A stretch of DNA of 64,000 nt from Corallococcus sp. EGB (GCF_019968905.1 NZ_CP079946.1:4650001-4714000); one strand, 5' to 3'. Shown: positions 1 to 9,502, counted from the first letter of the stretch. A program made the numbers and translations. The notes: generated from the sequence alone by a model not told the origin.

Positions 1-12
1 GAGTCGTGCGCC

Positions 13-342
13 ATGTCGTCGTCGTGGATCCTCCTCATCATCGCTGGCCTGCTGGAAGTCGCCTGGACGCTGGGCCTCAAGTACACCCAGGGCTTCACCC
101 GGCCGCTGCCCAGTGTGCTCACGGCTTCGGCCATCATCGCGAGCATGGGCCTGCTGTCCCTCGCGGTGAAGCAGCTGCCCATCGGTACGGCCTATGCGGT
201 CTGGGTGGGCATCGGCGCGGCCGGCGCGGCGATCGCGGGCATGGTGCTCTTCCATGAGCCCGCCACGCCCGCGCGCCTGTTCTTCCTGACGTTGATGATC
301 GTCGCAATCATTGGTCTGAAGTTCACCAGCGGCACGCACTGA
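13..342 (+). CDS. sugE: SMR-family small exporter, SugE/Gdx type
   Basis: A 109-residue protein with four hydrophobic helices, the usual size for the small multidrug resistance family. The membrane-embedded glutamate lies in LLEVAW of the first helix, and the second half carries [16 protein letters not shown], the signature of the SugE/Gdx branch rather than the EmrE branch. Family members of this branch export guanidinium and some quaternary ammonium compounds by proton antiport as dimers in the inner membrane. It starts only 12 bases inside the window, so upstream partners are not visible. Family assignment is firm; the substrate is inferred. Confidence 0.88.
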   Translation: MSSSWILLIIAGLLEVAWTLGLKYTQGFTRPLPSVLTASAIIASMGLLSLAVKQLPIGTAYAVWVGIGAAGAAIAGMVLFHEPATPARLFFLTLMIVAIIGLKFTSGTH

Positions 343-440
343 ACTGTGGGGGAGTGAATCCTCCCCGCGGATGGGTTTCCGGATTGCGCATCCCGCGAGC
401 ACAGGATGCGCGCCGGTTCCCATCACGCGAGGTGACGGCG

Positions 441-1190
441 ATGAGCGACGCGAAGTTCGAGCTGTACTACTGGCCCGGCATCCCCGGCCGCGGCGAGTTC
501 GTGCGACTGGTGCTGGAGGAGGCGGGCGTGGACTGGGTGGACGTGGGCCTCCAGCCCGAATCCCAGGGCGGCGGAGCCAAGGCCGTATCCGCCATGATCG
601 GCAAGGGCCCCGTGCCCGCGTACGCCCCGCCCGTGCTCAAGGTGGGCGACGTCGTCTTCTCCCAGGCCGCGAACATCTGTTCGTACCTGGGGGAGCGCTT
701 CGGCCTGGTCCCCGCGGACGAGGCATCGCGCCTCCACGCCCGTCAATTCCAGCTCACCGTCGCGGACGCGGTCGCGGAAGCGCATGACACGCATCACCCG
801 CTCGCCGTGATGAAGTACTACGACGAGCAGAAGGACGCCGCGAAGCACCGCGCCGAGGACTTCCACACCCAGCGCATCCCGAAGTTCCTGGGCTACTTCG
901 AGCGCGTCTTGAAGGCGAACACGCAGGGCGGTGGCAAGTACCTCCTGGGGCGCGACTTCTCCTATCCGGAGCTGGCGCTGTACCAGTTGGTGGAAGGCCT
1001 GCTGTATGCCTTTCCCAATGCCATGCGCCGCATCGCCCCTGAGGTCCCTGGCGTGATGGCCCTGCGCCAGCGCATCGCGGAGCGCCCCCGCATCGCCGCG
1101 TACAAGAAGTCCCCCCGCGCGCAGCCCTTCAACAAGCAGGGCATCTTCCGCCACTACCCGGAGCTCGACGACCCGAACGCGACGAAGTGA
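441..1190 (+). CDS. Glutathione S-transferase family protein
   Basis: The ATG at 441 gives a 249-residue protein that opens directly with a thioredoxin-like glutathione-binding fold (FELYYWPGIPGRGEFVRLVL, residues 5-24), so the longer GTG-started frame from 354 is probably not used. A helical C-terminal GST domain follows, with an insertion-rich middle around residues 60-130. The soluble cytoplasmic enzyme would conjugate glutathione to electrophiles. A glutathione-dependent formaldehyde pathway lies 4 kb away, so the strain evidently uses glutathione. Its 3' end overlaps the converging gene at 1154-1450 by 37 bases. The substrate is unknown. Confidence 0.85.
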   Translation: MSDAKFELYYWPGIPGRGEFVRLVLEEAGVDWVDVGLQPESQGGGAKAVSAMIGKGPVPAYAPPVLKVGDVVFSQAANICSYLGERFGLVPADEASRLHARQFQLTVADAVAEAHDTHHPLAVMKYYDEQKDAAKHRAEDFHTQRIPKFLGYFERVLKANTQGGGKYLLGRDFSYPELALYQLVEGLLYAFPNAMRRIAPEVPGVMALRQRIAERPRIAAYKKSPRAQPFNKQGIFRHYPELDDPNATK

Positions 1191-1450
1191 CCCTGGGGCG
1201 CCGCGACGAGCTCCCGGGCGAAGAACAGGTCTTCGCCCACGCCGTCCACGCGCACCTGGATGAGCGGGTCGCCCGGGTACTGCCGGGGCGGATCGTCGAA
1301 CACCAGCGCCACGACGACGCCCACGCGGCCCAGGAAGCGCTCCGACACGGCGTCGTCCGGCTCGGTGCGGACGATCATCACCGCCGTGCCCATGCGCACC
1401 GGTGCGCCGTCCACGTCTTCCGTCAAGATGAGCGAGGGGTCGTGCATCAT
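1154..1450 (-). CDS. Small conserved protein coupled to the sigma/anti-sigma operon
   Basis: A 98-residue soluble protein beginning MMHDPS. The ATG at 1450 overlaps the stop of the upstream membrane gene as ATGA (1447-1450), which supports this start over the longer frame and implies translational coupling. The sequence is rich in beta-strand-like segments (VRMGTAVMIVRTEP, VGVVVALVFDD) with no signal peptide and no catalytic motif I can name. As third gene of an ECF sigma factor / membrane anti-sigma operon it may be a regulon output or an accessory regulator; that is inference from position only. Confidence 0.6.
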   Translation of the reverse strand: MMHDPSLILTEDVDGAPVRMGTAVMIVRTEPDDAVSERFLGRVGVVVALVFDDPPRQYPGDPLIQVRVDGVGEDLFFARELVAAPQGHFVAFGSSSSG

Positions 1451-2100
1451 GGTGCGTAGGTCCGGGGTTGGATGCGTTTGGACAGCGCCCAGGTCGTGAG
1501 CACCACGAGTGCCCACGCCCCCAGGTGATACGTGGCCACGTGTCCGGGGCCCTGCTCACACGCCAGCTCGCCCACGAACGCCCCCACCGTCCCCACCGAC
1601 AACCCCGCCACCGCCGCGCGCAGCGGGTCGAACGCCGCCGACCGCAGCCCCACCAGCGCCACCACCAGGGGCACCAGCGCCAATGCCAGATGGCTCACCG
1701 TGCACACCCACTCTGGAAGCGAGGAGGGCTCCCTCGGGGCTGCCCGCATCAGCACCAGCAGCATGGCGGCCACCATCGCCATGCCCACGCCCACCTGACG
1801 CAGCCCGCGCCGTCGAGGCGCAATCGCCCCCCAGGCGCACACCGCGCTCGTGGACAGGAGCATCGCCAGCAGGGGCGCGCGGCCCATCAGCATCGCGCCC
1901 GTGGTGCGCCCCAGCGCCAGCAGGACGCCCATCACCGCGAGCGCCAGGCCCGCCGACGCCGCGAACAGCCCCAGCGCCTGCGAACGCCAGCGCCGCACCG
2001 GCTGCTTCAGCGCCAGCTCCGCGCGCGATGCTGCCAGCGCGCGCTCCATCGCCTTCGGATCCAGTCGGGGCGGCCCCCACGGGTTGGACGGAGGGCTCAT
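1447..2100 (-). CDS. NrsF-like (DUF1109) membrane anti-sigma candidate
   Basis: The ATG at 2100 overlaps the stop of the sigma factor gene as ATGA, giving 217 residues. After a soluble N-terminal segment of about 45 residues come six hydrophobic helices. The C-terminal portion has a conserved Cys (GELACEQGPGHVATYHLGAW), resembling the DUF1109/NrsF family, whose members hold cognate ECF sigma factors at the membrane and release them on metal or redox stress. The call rests on topology, length and the coupled sigma gene; similarity to named NrsF proteins is recognised by eye only. Confidence 0.6.
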   Translation of the reverse strand: MSPPSNPWGPPRLDPKAMERALAASRAELALKQPVRRWRSQALGLFAASAGLALAVMGVLLALGRTTGAMLMGRAPLLAMLLSTSAVCAWGAIAPRRRGLRQVGVGMAMVAAMLLVLMRAAPREPSSLPEWVCTVSHLALALVPLVVALVGLRSAAFDPLRAAVAGLSVGTVGAFVGELACEQGPGHVATYHLGAWALVVLTTWALSKRIQPRTYAP

Positions 2101-2639
2101 GCCATCTCCTCCAGGCCGCCCAGGAGCTCGCGCAGCTTCTCGTAACCCCGGTGCGCCCGCAGCCGGGCCGCGCCCGCGCGGATGCCGCGCATCTCGGCGA
2201 TCTCCTCGAAGGACCACCCCTCCAGCTTGCTCAGCACCACCGCCTCGCGCTGCTCCACGGGCAATTGCTGGAGCGCGTCCTCGATGCGCCGGCGCATGGC
2301 CGGGTCACCATCCGGCGCGGGCGCGGACGTGGGGCCGTCCGGCGGCGCGTGCGCGTGCGCGTCCACGTGCTGCTGATGCCGCAGCGCGTCCCGGGCCGCG
2401 TTCGCCGCGATGGTGAGCAGCCAGGGGGTGAAGCGCGTGCCCCGCTCGTAGCGGCCCCGGGCTCGGATGACGGACAGGAAGGTCGTCTGCAGCAGGTCCT
2501 CCGCCAGCGGCCCGTCCCTCACCATGCGGGCAAGGAAGCCGTGCACACGTCCGGCATGCCGGGCGAACAGCGCCTCGAACGCCAGCGGCTCTCCCTGACA
2601 GAACTGGTCCATGAGTGCTTCGTCCGTGAAGCCATCCAT
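2097..2639 (-). CDS. ECF-type RNA polymerase sigma factor
   Basis: The ATG at 2639 (MDGFTDEALMDQF) gives 180 residues, the normal ECF length; the longer frame upstream has no sigma-like sequence. Region 2 lies at about residues 12-80 (HAGRVHGFLARMVRD, then AEDLLQTTFLSVI), and region 4 at about 115-170 contains LPVEQREAVVLSKLEGWSFE followed by a helix-turn-helix. A His- and Pro-rich linker separates them. The protein directs RNA polymerase to stress promoters and should be controlled by the membrane protein translated from the overlapping downstream gene. The operon reads leftward, divergent from the DUF2378 gene. Confidence 0.88.
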   Translation of the reverse strand: MDGFTDEALMDQFCQGEPLAFEALFARHAGRVHGFLARMVRDGPLAEDLLQTTFLSVIRARGRYERGTRFTPWLLTIAANAARDALRHQQHVDAHAHAPPDGPTSAPAPDGDPAMRRRIEDALQQLPVEQREAVVLSKLEGWSFEEIAEMRGIRAGAARLRAHRGYEKLRELLGGLEEMA

Positions 2640-2827
2640 CGTCTGGTTCACGGACGGCCCTGCCCGGAAATCGTTTCCAGGGGCGGGCGATTGCCTCCCC
2701 GAGCGCTCCAAGGCCTTGAAACCACGAGTCCTGAACGTGATGTCGCCAGGAGGCTCGCATCCCGGACCCGAAAGGATAGTGTCGCGCGTCTTCCCGGTTT
2801 CAACGCGTTTCCCCAATAAGAGCGTCC

Positions 2828-3364
2828 ATGTCCCCGGCCGAGGTCGTCATCCAGTCGACGCTGTTCGAATCGCTCCTGCGCTGCGTGCGGTTGGACAACG
2901 CCTTGCGCGAGCGCATGGCCGCGGCGGGGTACGACCCGGACCGGCCCCGGGCCTCCTATCCGGCGTCGGTCTTCCTGCGCTGCCAGAACCTGGTGCTCCA
3001 GGCCGCCTACGCCGGCCGGCCCCGGGAGGAGGCCCTGCGGCAGATGGGGCGGGACCTGGTGCGCGGCTATTTCGAGACGCTGGTGGGCAAGGTGGTGAAC
3101 GTGGCCCTGAAGGTCGCGGGCCCGGACCGCGCGATGAAGCGGGTGGCGCTGAGCTTCCGCTCGGTGATGGAGCCGGTGGAGATCACCTCCACGGAGCTTT
3201 CGCCCCGGGACTGGCGGGTGACGTTCCAGGGCTATCCCTTCCCGGCGGAGGCCGCGGCGGGGTGTTGCGAAGAGGCGCTGCGCCAGTCCGGAGCCGCCAG
3301 CCCCAGCGCGGTGCTGGAGTCCGACGACGGTCACGGGCGCTTCGAGCTGAGGATGCGTTGGTAG
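2828..3364 (+). CDS. DUF2378 (TIGR02265) family protein
   Basis: A 178-residue soluble protein with the features of the DUF2378 family, which is expanded in myxobacteria: an N-terminal LFESLL segment, a central block YPASVFLRCQNLVLQAAYAGRP, and GYFETLVGKVVN, then a conserved mid-domain and a terminal strand. No enzymatic motif is visible and I know of no defined function for the family. It is transcribed divergently from the sigma operon with 188 bases between them. The family is one of the clues to a myxobacterial host. Confidence 0.75.
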   Translation: MSPAEVVIQSTLFESLLRCVRLDNALRERMAAAGYDPDRPRASYPASVFLRCQNLVLQAAYAGRPREEALRQMGRDLVRGYFETLVGKVVNVALKVAGPDRAMKRVALSFRSVMEPVEITSTELSPRDWRVTFQGYPFPAEAAAGCCEEALRQSGAASPSAVLESDDGHGRFELRMRW

Positions 3365-3439
3365 GACGTCCCTGTGCACGCGGTAACGGTGAGCATCATC
3401 CTTCCACCGCGACATGACTGAATGCGCTATGAGGGCCCC

Positions 3440-3928
3440 ATGAAAATCGGCAAGGACAGCGTTGTCGCCATTGACTACAAACTGCACCTCGGTGACGGGA
3501 AGATCGTGGACGAGAGCGAGGCAGGCGATCCGCTCGTCTACCTGCACGGCTACGAGGAGATCGTCCCCGGCCTGGAGAAGGCCCTGGAGGGCAAGTCCGC
3601 GGGCGAGTCCCTGAAGACCGTCGTCTCCGCGGCGGACGGCTACGGCGACTACGACCCCGAGGGCGTCGAGGAGGTCCCCCGTTCCGAGTTCCCCGACGAC
3701 CTGGAGATCAAGGCCGGCGGCATCCTGAGCGCCACGGATCCGGAGGGCGACGAGGTCGACTTCCTGGTGAAGGAGGTCCGCAAGGACACGGTGCTGGTGG
3801 ACTTCAACCACCCGTTCGCCGGCAAGGAGCTGCACTTCGACGTCACCATCAAGGAAGTGCGCGCCGCCACGCCCGAGGAACTCGAGCACGGCCACGTGCA
3901 CGGCCCCGGCGACGACCACGATCACTGA
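3440..3928 (+). CDS. slyD: FKBP-type peptidyl-prolyl isomerase, SlyD-like
   Basis: Starting at the ATG at 3440 (MKIGKDSVVAIDYKL) the protein has 162 residues with the SlyD layout: FKBP half 1 (LHLGDGKIVDES, then PLVYLHGYEEIVPGLEKALEG), an insert-in-flap chaperone domain (about 68-130, including PRSEFPDDLEIKAG), FKBP half 2 (VDFNHPFAGKELHFDVTIKEV), and a His/Asp-rich tail (HGHVHGPGDDHDH) that can bind nickel or other metals. It acts as a cytoplasmic proline isomerase and folding chaperone, in some bacteria feeding nickel to hydrogenase. Its stop overlaps the converging helicase gene by 7 bases. Confidence 0.93.
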   Translation: MKIGKDSVVAIDYKLHLGDGKIVDESEAGDPLVYLHGYEEIVPGLEKALEGKSAGESLKTVVSAADGYGDYDPEGVEEVPRSEFPDDLEIKAGGILSATDPEGDEVDFLVKEVRKDTVLVDFNHPFAGKELHFDVTIKEVRAATPEELEHGHVHGPGDDHDH

Positions 3929-5199
3929 CCGCTGGCGGGCCCCTTCGGGCGGCCCTTGCCATGCGTCCGGGCATGCCGCCCGGGCGCGGCCCCCTGAGGC
4001 CGGGAGGACCGGCCATGGTCGGCCTGGGGCGGCCCCGGGTCGCGCTGCTTCGCCAGGAATGTCTCCAGCTCCCGCTTGAAGATGGGGTCCGTGCGCGGCA
4101 CCTCCGTGCGCGGGAGCTCCTGGCGGATGATGCGCTCGATGTCCTGGAGCGTGCGCCGCTCCATCTCCAACGCGAACAGCGACGCCCGTCCGCTGGCCGC
4201 CGCGCGAGCCGTGCGGCCGATGCGGTGCACGTAGTCCTCCGGCCCGTGCGGCACGTCCAGGCTGATGACGTGGCCAATGTCATCCACGTCCAGCCCGCGC
4301 GCCGCGAGGTCGGTGGCCACGAGGCAGCGGTACTGCCCCCGGCGGAAGCCCTCCAATGCCTGACGCCGCTGCGCCTGCGTGCGGCCCGCGTGCAGGGCGG
4401 CGGCCTTGTGGCCCGCGGCGGAGAGCAATTCCTTCATCTTGTCCGCGCGCTGCTGGGTGCGCACGAACACGAGCGCGCTGGCCTGGTCCTGGGAGAGCAG
4501 CGTGAGGAGCAGGGGCCACTTCTCCTCGGGCTTCACGATGTAGAGGTGCTGCTCCGCGCGGGGCGCGGGCGTGCCGCTGGGGGTGACCTCCACGCGCACG
4601 GGCTTGTGCAGGGCGCGCTGTCCGAAGCGCGTCACGTCCGCGCCCAGGGTGGCGGAGAACAGCAGCGTCTGGCGCTCGCGGGGCAGCGCGTGGAGCACCT
4701 GGTTGATTTGAGGCAGGAAGCCCATGTCGAGCATCCGGTCCGCCTCATCCAGCACCAGGGTCTGGATGCGCGACAGGTTGACGGCCTTCACGCCCAGCAG
4801 GTCCACGAGCCGGCCCGGCGTGGCGATGATGAGGGTGGGGCGCTGCTTCAGTGCCTCCACCTGCGCGTTCATGTCCTCGCCGCCGACGATGAGCGTGGGC
4901 ATGACGCCCAGGGGCTCGCCGAAGAAGCGGGCCTGCTCCGCCACCTGCTGCGCCAGCTCCCGCGTGGGGGCGAGGACGAGGCCCCGTGTGCCGCGCTCGC
5001 CCGCGAAGCGTTCGACCATGGGGAGCAGGTAGGCAGCCGTCTTGCCGGTGCCGGTGGCCGCGCAGCCGATGACGTCGCGGCCCGCGAGCGCGGGCGGAAT
5101 GGCCTGCGCCTGGATGGGCGTGGGGGCACCGAAGCGGGCGCGCTTCACGGCGCCCAGCGTTTCGGGGGACAGGCCCAGGGACTTGAAGGAGGCGCTCAT
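3922..5199 (-). CDS. rhlE: DEAD-box ATP-dependent RNA helicase, RhlE-like
   Basis: A 425-residue protein with the complete DEAD-box motif series: Q motif GAPTPIQAQAIP, Walker A AATGTGKT, PTRELAQQ, TPGRLVDL, DEADRMLDMGF, SAT, VFVRT, then ATDLAARGLDV and HRIGRTARA. RhlE-type enzymes unwind short RNA duplexes in ribosome assembly and RNA decay. The C-terminal 45 residues are Pro/Arg/Gly-rich and disordered, a common RNA-binding extension. It stands alone, convergent with slyD. Confidence 0.93.
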   Translation of the reverse strand: MSASFKSLGLSPETLGAVKRARFGAPTPIQAQAIPPALAGRDVIGCAATGTGKTAAYLLPMVERFAGERGTRGLVLAPTRELAQQVAEQARFFGEPLGVMPTLIVGGEDMNAQVEALKQRPTLIIATPGRLVDLLGVKAVNLSRIQTLVLDEADRMLDMGFLPQINQVLHALPRERQTLLFSATLGADVTRFGQRALHKPVRVEVTPSGTPAPRAEQHLYIVKPEEKWPLLLTLLSQDQASALVFVRTQQRADKMKELLSAAGHKAAALHAGRTQAQRRQALEGFRRGQYRCLVATDLAARGLDVDDIGHVISLDVPHGPEDYVHRIGRTARAAASGRASLFALEMERRTLQDIERIIRQELPRTEVPRTDPIFKRELETFLAKQRDPGPPQADHGRSSRPQGAAPGRHARTHGKGRPKGPASGQ

Positions 5200-5270
5200 G
5201 CCCCACGCCTCCCACGTTTCGGGCCGGGGAGGGAAGGGGATTGAGGGGGCATGAGCGCCCGGGCCGCCGG

Positions 5271-6125
5271 TCAGCCCGCGTTCAGCGCCGCGCCATGGTG
5301 GCGCAGGTGGTCTTCCATGAACGTGGAGATGAAGTAGTAGCCGTGGTCGTAGCCCTCCTGCATCCGCAGGGTGAGGGGCTGGCCCGCCGCCTCGCAGGCT
5401 TCCTTGAGGAAGTGCGGGTGCAGCTGATCCGGCAGGAACTTGTCCTTCGTCCCCTGGTCCACGAGCAGCGCCGGCACGCGCCGGCCGGCCTTCAAGAGCT
5501 CCGTGGCGTCGTACTCACGCCACGTCTGCTCCTCCGGCCCCAGGTAGCCGCCAAAGGCCTTCTTGCCCCAGGGGCTGCGGATGGGAGCCCCGATGGGCGC
5601 GAACGCGGACACGGACCTGTACCGGCCCGGGTTGCGCAGCGCGATGACCAGCGCGCCGTGCCCGCCCATGGAGTGCCCGAAGATGCCCTCGCGGTCCATG
5701 CGCGAGGGAAAGTGCGCCCCGATGATGCCGGGCAGCTCCTTCGTGATGTACGTGCCCATGCGGTAGCGCGCCCTCCACGGCTCCTGGGTGGCGTCCAGGT
5801 AGAAGCCCGCGCCGGTGCCGAAGTCCCAGTCCGCGTCCTCGCCCGGGATGCCCGCGCCACGGGGGCTGGTGTCCGGGGCCACGAGCATCAGCCCCAGTTC
5901 GGCCGCCACGCGCTGCGCGCCGCCCTTGGTAGGGAAGGTCTCCTCCGTGCAGGTGAGGCCCGCCAGGTAGTACAGGACGGGCACCTTGCCGTGCTTCGCC
6001 TGGGGCGGGGTGAAGACGCTGAAGCGCATCTCACCGCCGCAGGCCTCGGACGGGTGCTTCCAGAAGGACTGGGTCCCCCCGAAGCACGCGTGCTCGCTGA
6101 CGAGCGTGGGAGCCCCGGCGCTCAT
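5271..6125 (-). CDS. frmB: S-formylglutathione hydrolase
   Basis: The ATG at 6125 overlaps the stop of the upstream dehydrogenase as ATGA, giving 284 residues, the standard length. It has the esterase-D family alpha/beta-hydrolase fold: oxyanion segment [11 protein letters not shown], nucleophile serine in [13 protein letters not shown], acid in [11 protein letters not shown], and catalytic histidine in GYDHGYYF. It hydrolyses S-formylglutathione to formate and glutathione, the second step of glutathione-dependent formaldehyde detoxification, in the cytoplasm. Coupling to frmA makes the pathway assignment firm. Confidence 0.95.
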   Translation of the reverse strand: MSAGAPTLVSEHACFGGTQSFWKHPSEACGGEMRFSVFTPPQAKHGKVPVLYYLAGLTCTEETFPTKGGAQRVAAELGLMLVAPDTSPRGAGIPGEDADWDFGTGAGFYLDATQEPWRARYRMGTYITKELPGIIGAHFPSRMDREGIFGHSMGGHGALVIALRNPGRYRSVSAFAPIGAPIRSPWGKKAFGGYLGPEEQTWREYDATELLKAGRRVPALLVDQGTKDKFLPDQLHPHFLKEACEAAGQPLTLRMQEGYDHGYYFISTFMEDHLRHHGAALNAG

Positions 6126-7234
6126 GCGTACTTCACCACGCTGCGGATGGACTTCCCCTCGTGCATCAGGTCGAAGCCGTGGTTGATCTCCTCCAGCTTC
6201 AGCGTGTGGGTGATGAGCGGGTCGACCTGGATCTTCCCGTCCATGTACCAGTCCACGATCTTCGGCACGTCCGTGCGGCCGCGGGCGCCGCCGAACGCGC
6301 TGCCCTTCCACACGCGGCCCGTGACGAGCTGGAACGGCCGGGTGCTGATCTCCTGACCCGCGCCGGCCACGCCGATGATGATGCTCTCGCCCCAGCCGCG
6401 GTGGCAGCACTCCAGGGCCTGGCGCATCGTCTTCACGTTGCCGATGCACTCAAAGGAGTAGTCCGCGCCGCCGCCGGTGAGGTTCACCAGGTAGGGCACG
6501 AGGTCGCCTTCCACCTCCTTCGGGTTCACGAAGTGCGTCATCCCGAACTTCTCCGCGATCTCCTTGCGCGCGGGGTTCAGGTCCACGCCGACGATCATGT
6601 CCGCGCCGACCATGCGCGCGGCCTGCACGACGTTGAGGCCGATGCCGCCCAGGCCGAAGACGACGACCTTCGCGCCGGCCTCCACCTTCGCGGTGTAGAC
6701 GACGGCGCCCACGCCCGTGGTGACGCCGCAGCCGATGTAGCAGACCTTGTCGAAGGGGGCGTCCTCGCGGATCTTCGCCACGGCGATCTCCGGCAGCACC
6801 GTGTAGTTCGCGAACGTGGAGCAGCCCATGTAGTGGTGGATCATCTGCTTGCCCAGGCGGAAGCGGCTGGTGCCATCCGGCATCAGGCCCTTGCCCTGCG
6901 TGGCGCGGATGGCCGTGCACAGGTTCGTCTTCTGGGACAGGCACGACTTACAGCCGCGGCACTCCGGCGTGTAGAGCGGGATGACGTGGTCGCCCTTCTT
7001 CACGCTGGTGACCCCAGGGCCCACGTCCACGACGATGCCCGCGCCCTCGTGGCCGAAGATGGCGGGGAACAGCCCCTCCGGGTCCGCGCCGGAGCGGGTG
7101 AACTCGTCGGTGTGGCACAGGCCGGTGGCCTTCAGCTCGATGAGCACCTCGCCCGCCTTGGGGCCTTCCAGGTGCACGGTTTCGATGCTCAGGGGCTTGC
7201 CGGCCTCGAAGGCGACGGCGGCGCGGACGTCCAT
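6122..7234 (-). CDS. frmA: S-(hydroxymethyl)glutathione dehydrogenase, class III ADH
   Basis: The ATG at 7234 gives 370 residues ([20 protein letters not shown]), matching the class III alcohol dehydrogenases. Catalytic zinc ligands are in GLCHTDE and GHEGAG; the structural zinc is bound by the cysteine cluster CRGCKSC through NLC; the NAD fold has [18 protein letters not shown]. The enzyme oxidises the spontaneous formaldehyde-glutathione adduct to S-formylglutathione using NAD. It is the first gene of a two-gene operon with frmB. No frmR-type repressor gene is adjacent. Confidence 0.95.
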   Translation of the reverse strand: MDVRAAVAFEAGKPLSIETVHLEGPKAGEVLIELKATGLCHTDEFTRSGADPEGLFPAIFGHEGAGIVVDVGPGVTSVKKGDHVIPLYTPECRGCKSCLSQKTNLCTAIRATQGKGLMPDGTSRFRLGKQMIHHYMGCSTFANYTVLPEIAVAKIREDAPFDKVCYIGCGVTTGVGAVVYTAKVEAGAKVVVFGLGGIGLNVVQAARMVGADMIVGVDLNPARKEIAEKFGMTHFVNPKEVEGDLVPYLVNLTGGGADYSFECIGNVKTMRQALECCHRGWGESIIIGVAGAGQEISTRPFQLVTGRVWKGSAFGGARGRTDVPKIVDWYMDGKIQVDPLITHTLKLEEINHGFDLMHEGKSIRSVVKYA

Positions 7235-7335
7235 GGTGGGGCTCCTGTCAGTGGGGAACGAAGACTCCCCACTGTAGAGGCCACGCACCGCGTCGTCCGT
7301 GAAAAGAACCGGCGCGACCCATCAGGGGCCGTCTA

Positions 7336-8103
7336 CTAGACGGAGATGAGGCCCTTTCGGATGCCCTCGGTGACGGCCTCCACGCGGTTCGTCACCTCGA
7401 GCTTCCGGTAGATGTGCTCCAGGTGCGTGCGGATGGTCGCCTTCGACAGCGACAGCAGCCGGGCCGCCTCGCTGTTGGACACGCCCTTGGCGATGAGCTG
7501 GAGGATCTCCCGCTCGCGGTCCGACAGCGGCTTGAGCAGCGGCTCCTGCGAGGACGCCTCCTCCCCCGAGGGCGCGGGGGGCGGCGGGGCCACGGGCTCC
7601 GCGGCGGACGGGGCCACGGCCAGCGGCTCCGTAGGCACGGGCGCGGTGTCCGGCTCCACGCGGAAGTGGCGCAAGAGGCGCCGCGCGAGGTTCGGCTGGA
7701 TGACCGTGCCGCCCGCGCGCACCTCCTTGATGGCCTCCACGATCTTGTCCACCGTGGCGCCCTTGAGCAGGTAGCCGGACGCGCCCGCCTTCACCGCCTC
7801 CAGGACTTTGTCCTCCTCGTCGAAGATGGTGAAGATCAGGATCTCCACCTTCGGGAAGCGCGCCTTCACCTCGCGCGTGACGTCGATGCCGCTCATGCGC
7901 GGCAGCCCCAGGTCCAGGAGCAGCACGTCCGGCTGCTCGCGCTCGACCTCCGCCAGCGCGGCCTCGCCCGACAGCGCGGTGCCCACGATGTCGATGTCCG
8001 GGTGGCCTTCGAAGAGGCGCAGCTGGTTCTTCAGGATCTTGGTCTGATCCTCCACGACGAACACGCGGATGGGGAGGGGGGCGGCGCTGGAAGTCGGGTC
8101 CAC
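7336..8103 (-). CDS. NarL/FixJ (LuxR-type) response regulator
   Basis: A 255-residue protein started by GTG at 8103, with GGAG about 9 bases upstream. The receiver domain occupies residues 11-125: acidic pair in VVEDQ, phosphoacceptor Asp in LLLDLGLPRMSG, Thr in IFTIFDE and Lys in GYLLKGAT. A Pro/Ala/Glu-rich linker of about 45 residues is unusually long and leads to a LuxR-type helix-turn-helix at about 190-250 (LSDREREILQLIAKGVSNSE). It lies 24 bases downstream of a HisKA_3 kinase and is almost certainly its partner. The signal and targets are unknown. Confidence 0.9.
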   Translation of the reverse strand: MDPTSSAAPLPIRVFVVEDQTKILKNQLRLFEGHPDIDIVGTALSGEAALAEVEREQPDVLLLDLGLPRMSGIDVTREVKARFPKVEILIFTIFDEEDKVLEAVKAGASGYLLKGATVDKIVEAIKEVRAGGTVIQPNLARRLLRHFRVEPDTAPVPTEPLAVAPSAAEPVAPPPPAPSGEEASSQEPLLKPLSDREREILQLIAKGVSNSEAARLLSLSKATIRTHLEHIYRKLEVTNRVEAVTEGIRKGLISV

Positions 8104-8127
8104 GGGGCGGATCTCCGGTGCGTGTTG

Positions 8128-9411
8128 TCAGGCGGAAAGGCAGGGAAGGGAGAAGGCCACCTGGGCCCCGGCGCCGGGCGCCGAGTCCACCACGATGGAA
8201 CCCCCGAGCTTCATCGCCCGCTCACGCATGTTGAGCAGGCCGTAATGCCCGCGCGGCGTGCGGGCCGGATCAAAGCCCTTGCCGTTGTCGCGGACCACCA
8301 GGTGCACGCCCTCCGCGCTGAAGTCCAGGCGCACCTGGACCTCCTGCGCCTCGGCGTGCTTCGCGGCGTTGGACAGGCACTCCTGGAGGATGCGGAAGAG
8401 CGCCAGCTGCGCGTCCGGGGGCAGCTTGCGCGCCAGGCCGGTGCGCTCGAAGCGGATGGTCTGTCCGGTGCGGTCGCGGAACGTCTTGATGTAGTCCTCC
8501 AGGCCCTGCGCCAGCTCGAAGTCGTCGCGCATCATCCGCAGGTTGCGGCGCAGCTCCTCGATGGACTCCTCCGCGGTGGCCTTCATCTCGCGGATCTCCG
8601 TGCGCAGCCCGTCCTCGCTCGCGAGGTTCAAGATGTACTCCGCCTGGATGATCATCGAGGACAGGGACGCGCCCAGGCCGTCGTGGATCTCGCGGGCCAG
8701 CCGGTTGCGCTCCTCCACCACCGCCAGCTCCTTCAGGTCGCCCTGCAGGGCCACCACCTCGCGGTGGGCCGTGGCCTCGCGCTCGTTCAGGTACACGAGC
8801 ACGTAGACGATGATGAAGTTGAGCCCCAGGTACCAGAGCAGCGTGAGCAGCTCCACGGCCGTCACGGCGCGGTTGAGGAGCAGGTCCAGGCGCGTGGTGA
8901 TGGGCAGCGCCAGGAGCGGCGGCAGGATGGCCAGCGGCTTGGGGAAGAGGATGGCGAAGAGGGTGGTGAACAGCAGCTGCGTCGCCAGCAGCGGGCTCTG
9001 AAGGCCGCCGCCCACCTGCGGCCGGGCGATGAGCACCACGGTGATCAGCAGGTCGAAGCACAGCGACAGATACGTCACCCACCGGCCCGCCTTGGGGTGG
9101 TCGATGACGAGCAGGTTCGCGACGCTGTAGATGAGCATCGCGAAGTAGCCCAGGAAGGAGATGGGCCCGTTGAAGCCGAAGTAGCCGCTCCACGCTGGCA
9201 CGGCGAGGATGAGCAGGCCCAGCGTGAGGAACATCATCCGCGCGTAGAACAGCGCGCGGGCCCGGGCCACGAAGCGGTCCTGCTCCCAGGAGGCCGCGGC
9301 CTGCTCCGCGGACACGTTGTCCGTGAGGTTGCGGCGCTCCAGCACGGCGCGGACGCGGGCCTTCAGGTCATGGGCCGGGTGGTCGTCGCCGGGGCGGAGG
9401 TCGCTGTCCAT
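8128..9411 (-). CDS. Membrane sensor histidine kinase, NarX/DesK type
   Basis: A 427-residue protein. Residues about 45-215 hold around six membrane helices with almost no periplasmic loops, so it likely senses something in the membrane. The HisKA_3 dimerisation domain has the phosphoacceptor in NRLAREIHDGLGASLSSMI, and the HATPase_c domain shows an N-box (ECLSNAAKHAEA) and G-box (RDNGKGFDP). A kinase of this class normally pairs with a NarL-type regulator, and one follows 24 bases downstream. The start is ATG at 9411. Confidence 0.9.
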   Translation of the reverse strand: MDSDLRPGDDHPAHDLKARVRAVLERRNLTDNVSAEQAAASWEQDRFVARARALFYARMMFLTLGLLILAVPAWSGYFGFNGPISFLGYFAMLIYSVANLLVIDHPKAGRWVTYLSLCFDLLITVVLIARPQVGGGLQSPLLATQLLFTTLFAILFPKPLAILPPLLALPITTRLDLLLNRAVTAVELLTLLWYLGLNFIIVYVLVYLNEREATAHREVVALQGDLKELAVVEERNRLAREIHDGLGASLSSMIIQAEYILNLASEDGLRTEIREMKATAEESIEELRRNLRMMRDDFELAQGLEDYIKTFRDRTGQTIRFERTGLARKLPPDAQLALFRILQECLSNAAKHAEAQEVQVRLDFSAEGVHLVVRDNGKGFDPARTPRGHYGLLNMRERAMKLGGSIVVDSAPGAGAQVAFSLPCLSA

Positions 9412-9502
9412 TCGAGCGGCAGCTTACGAGACCTCACCCCAGGTGCGGAATTCCCGGCAGGCCGCCAGGCCGGCATCCTGGCGGGTGCGGAAGGAGACGG
9501 CC

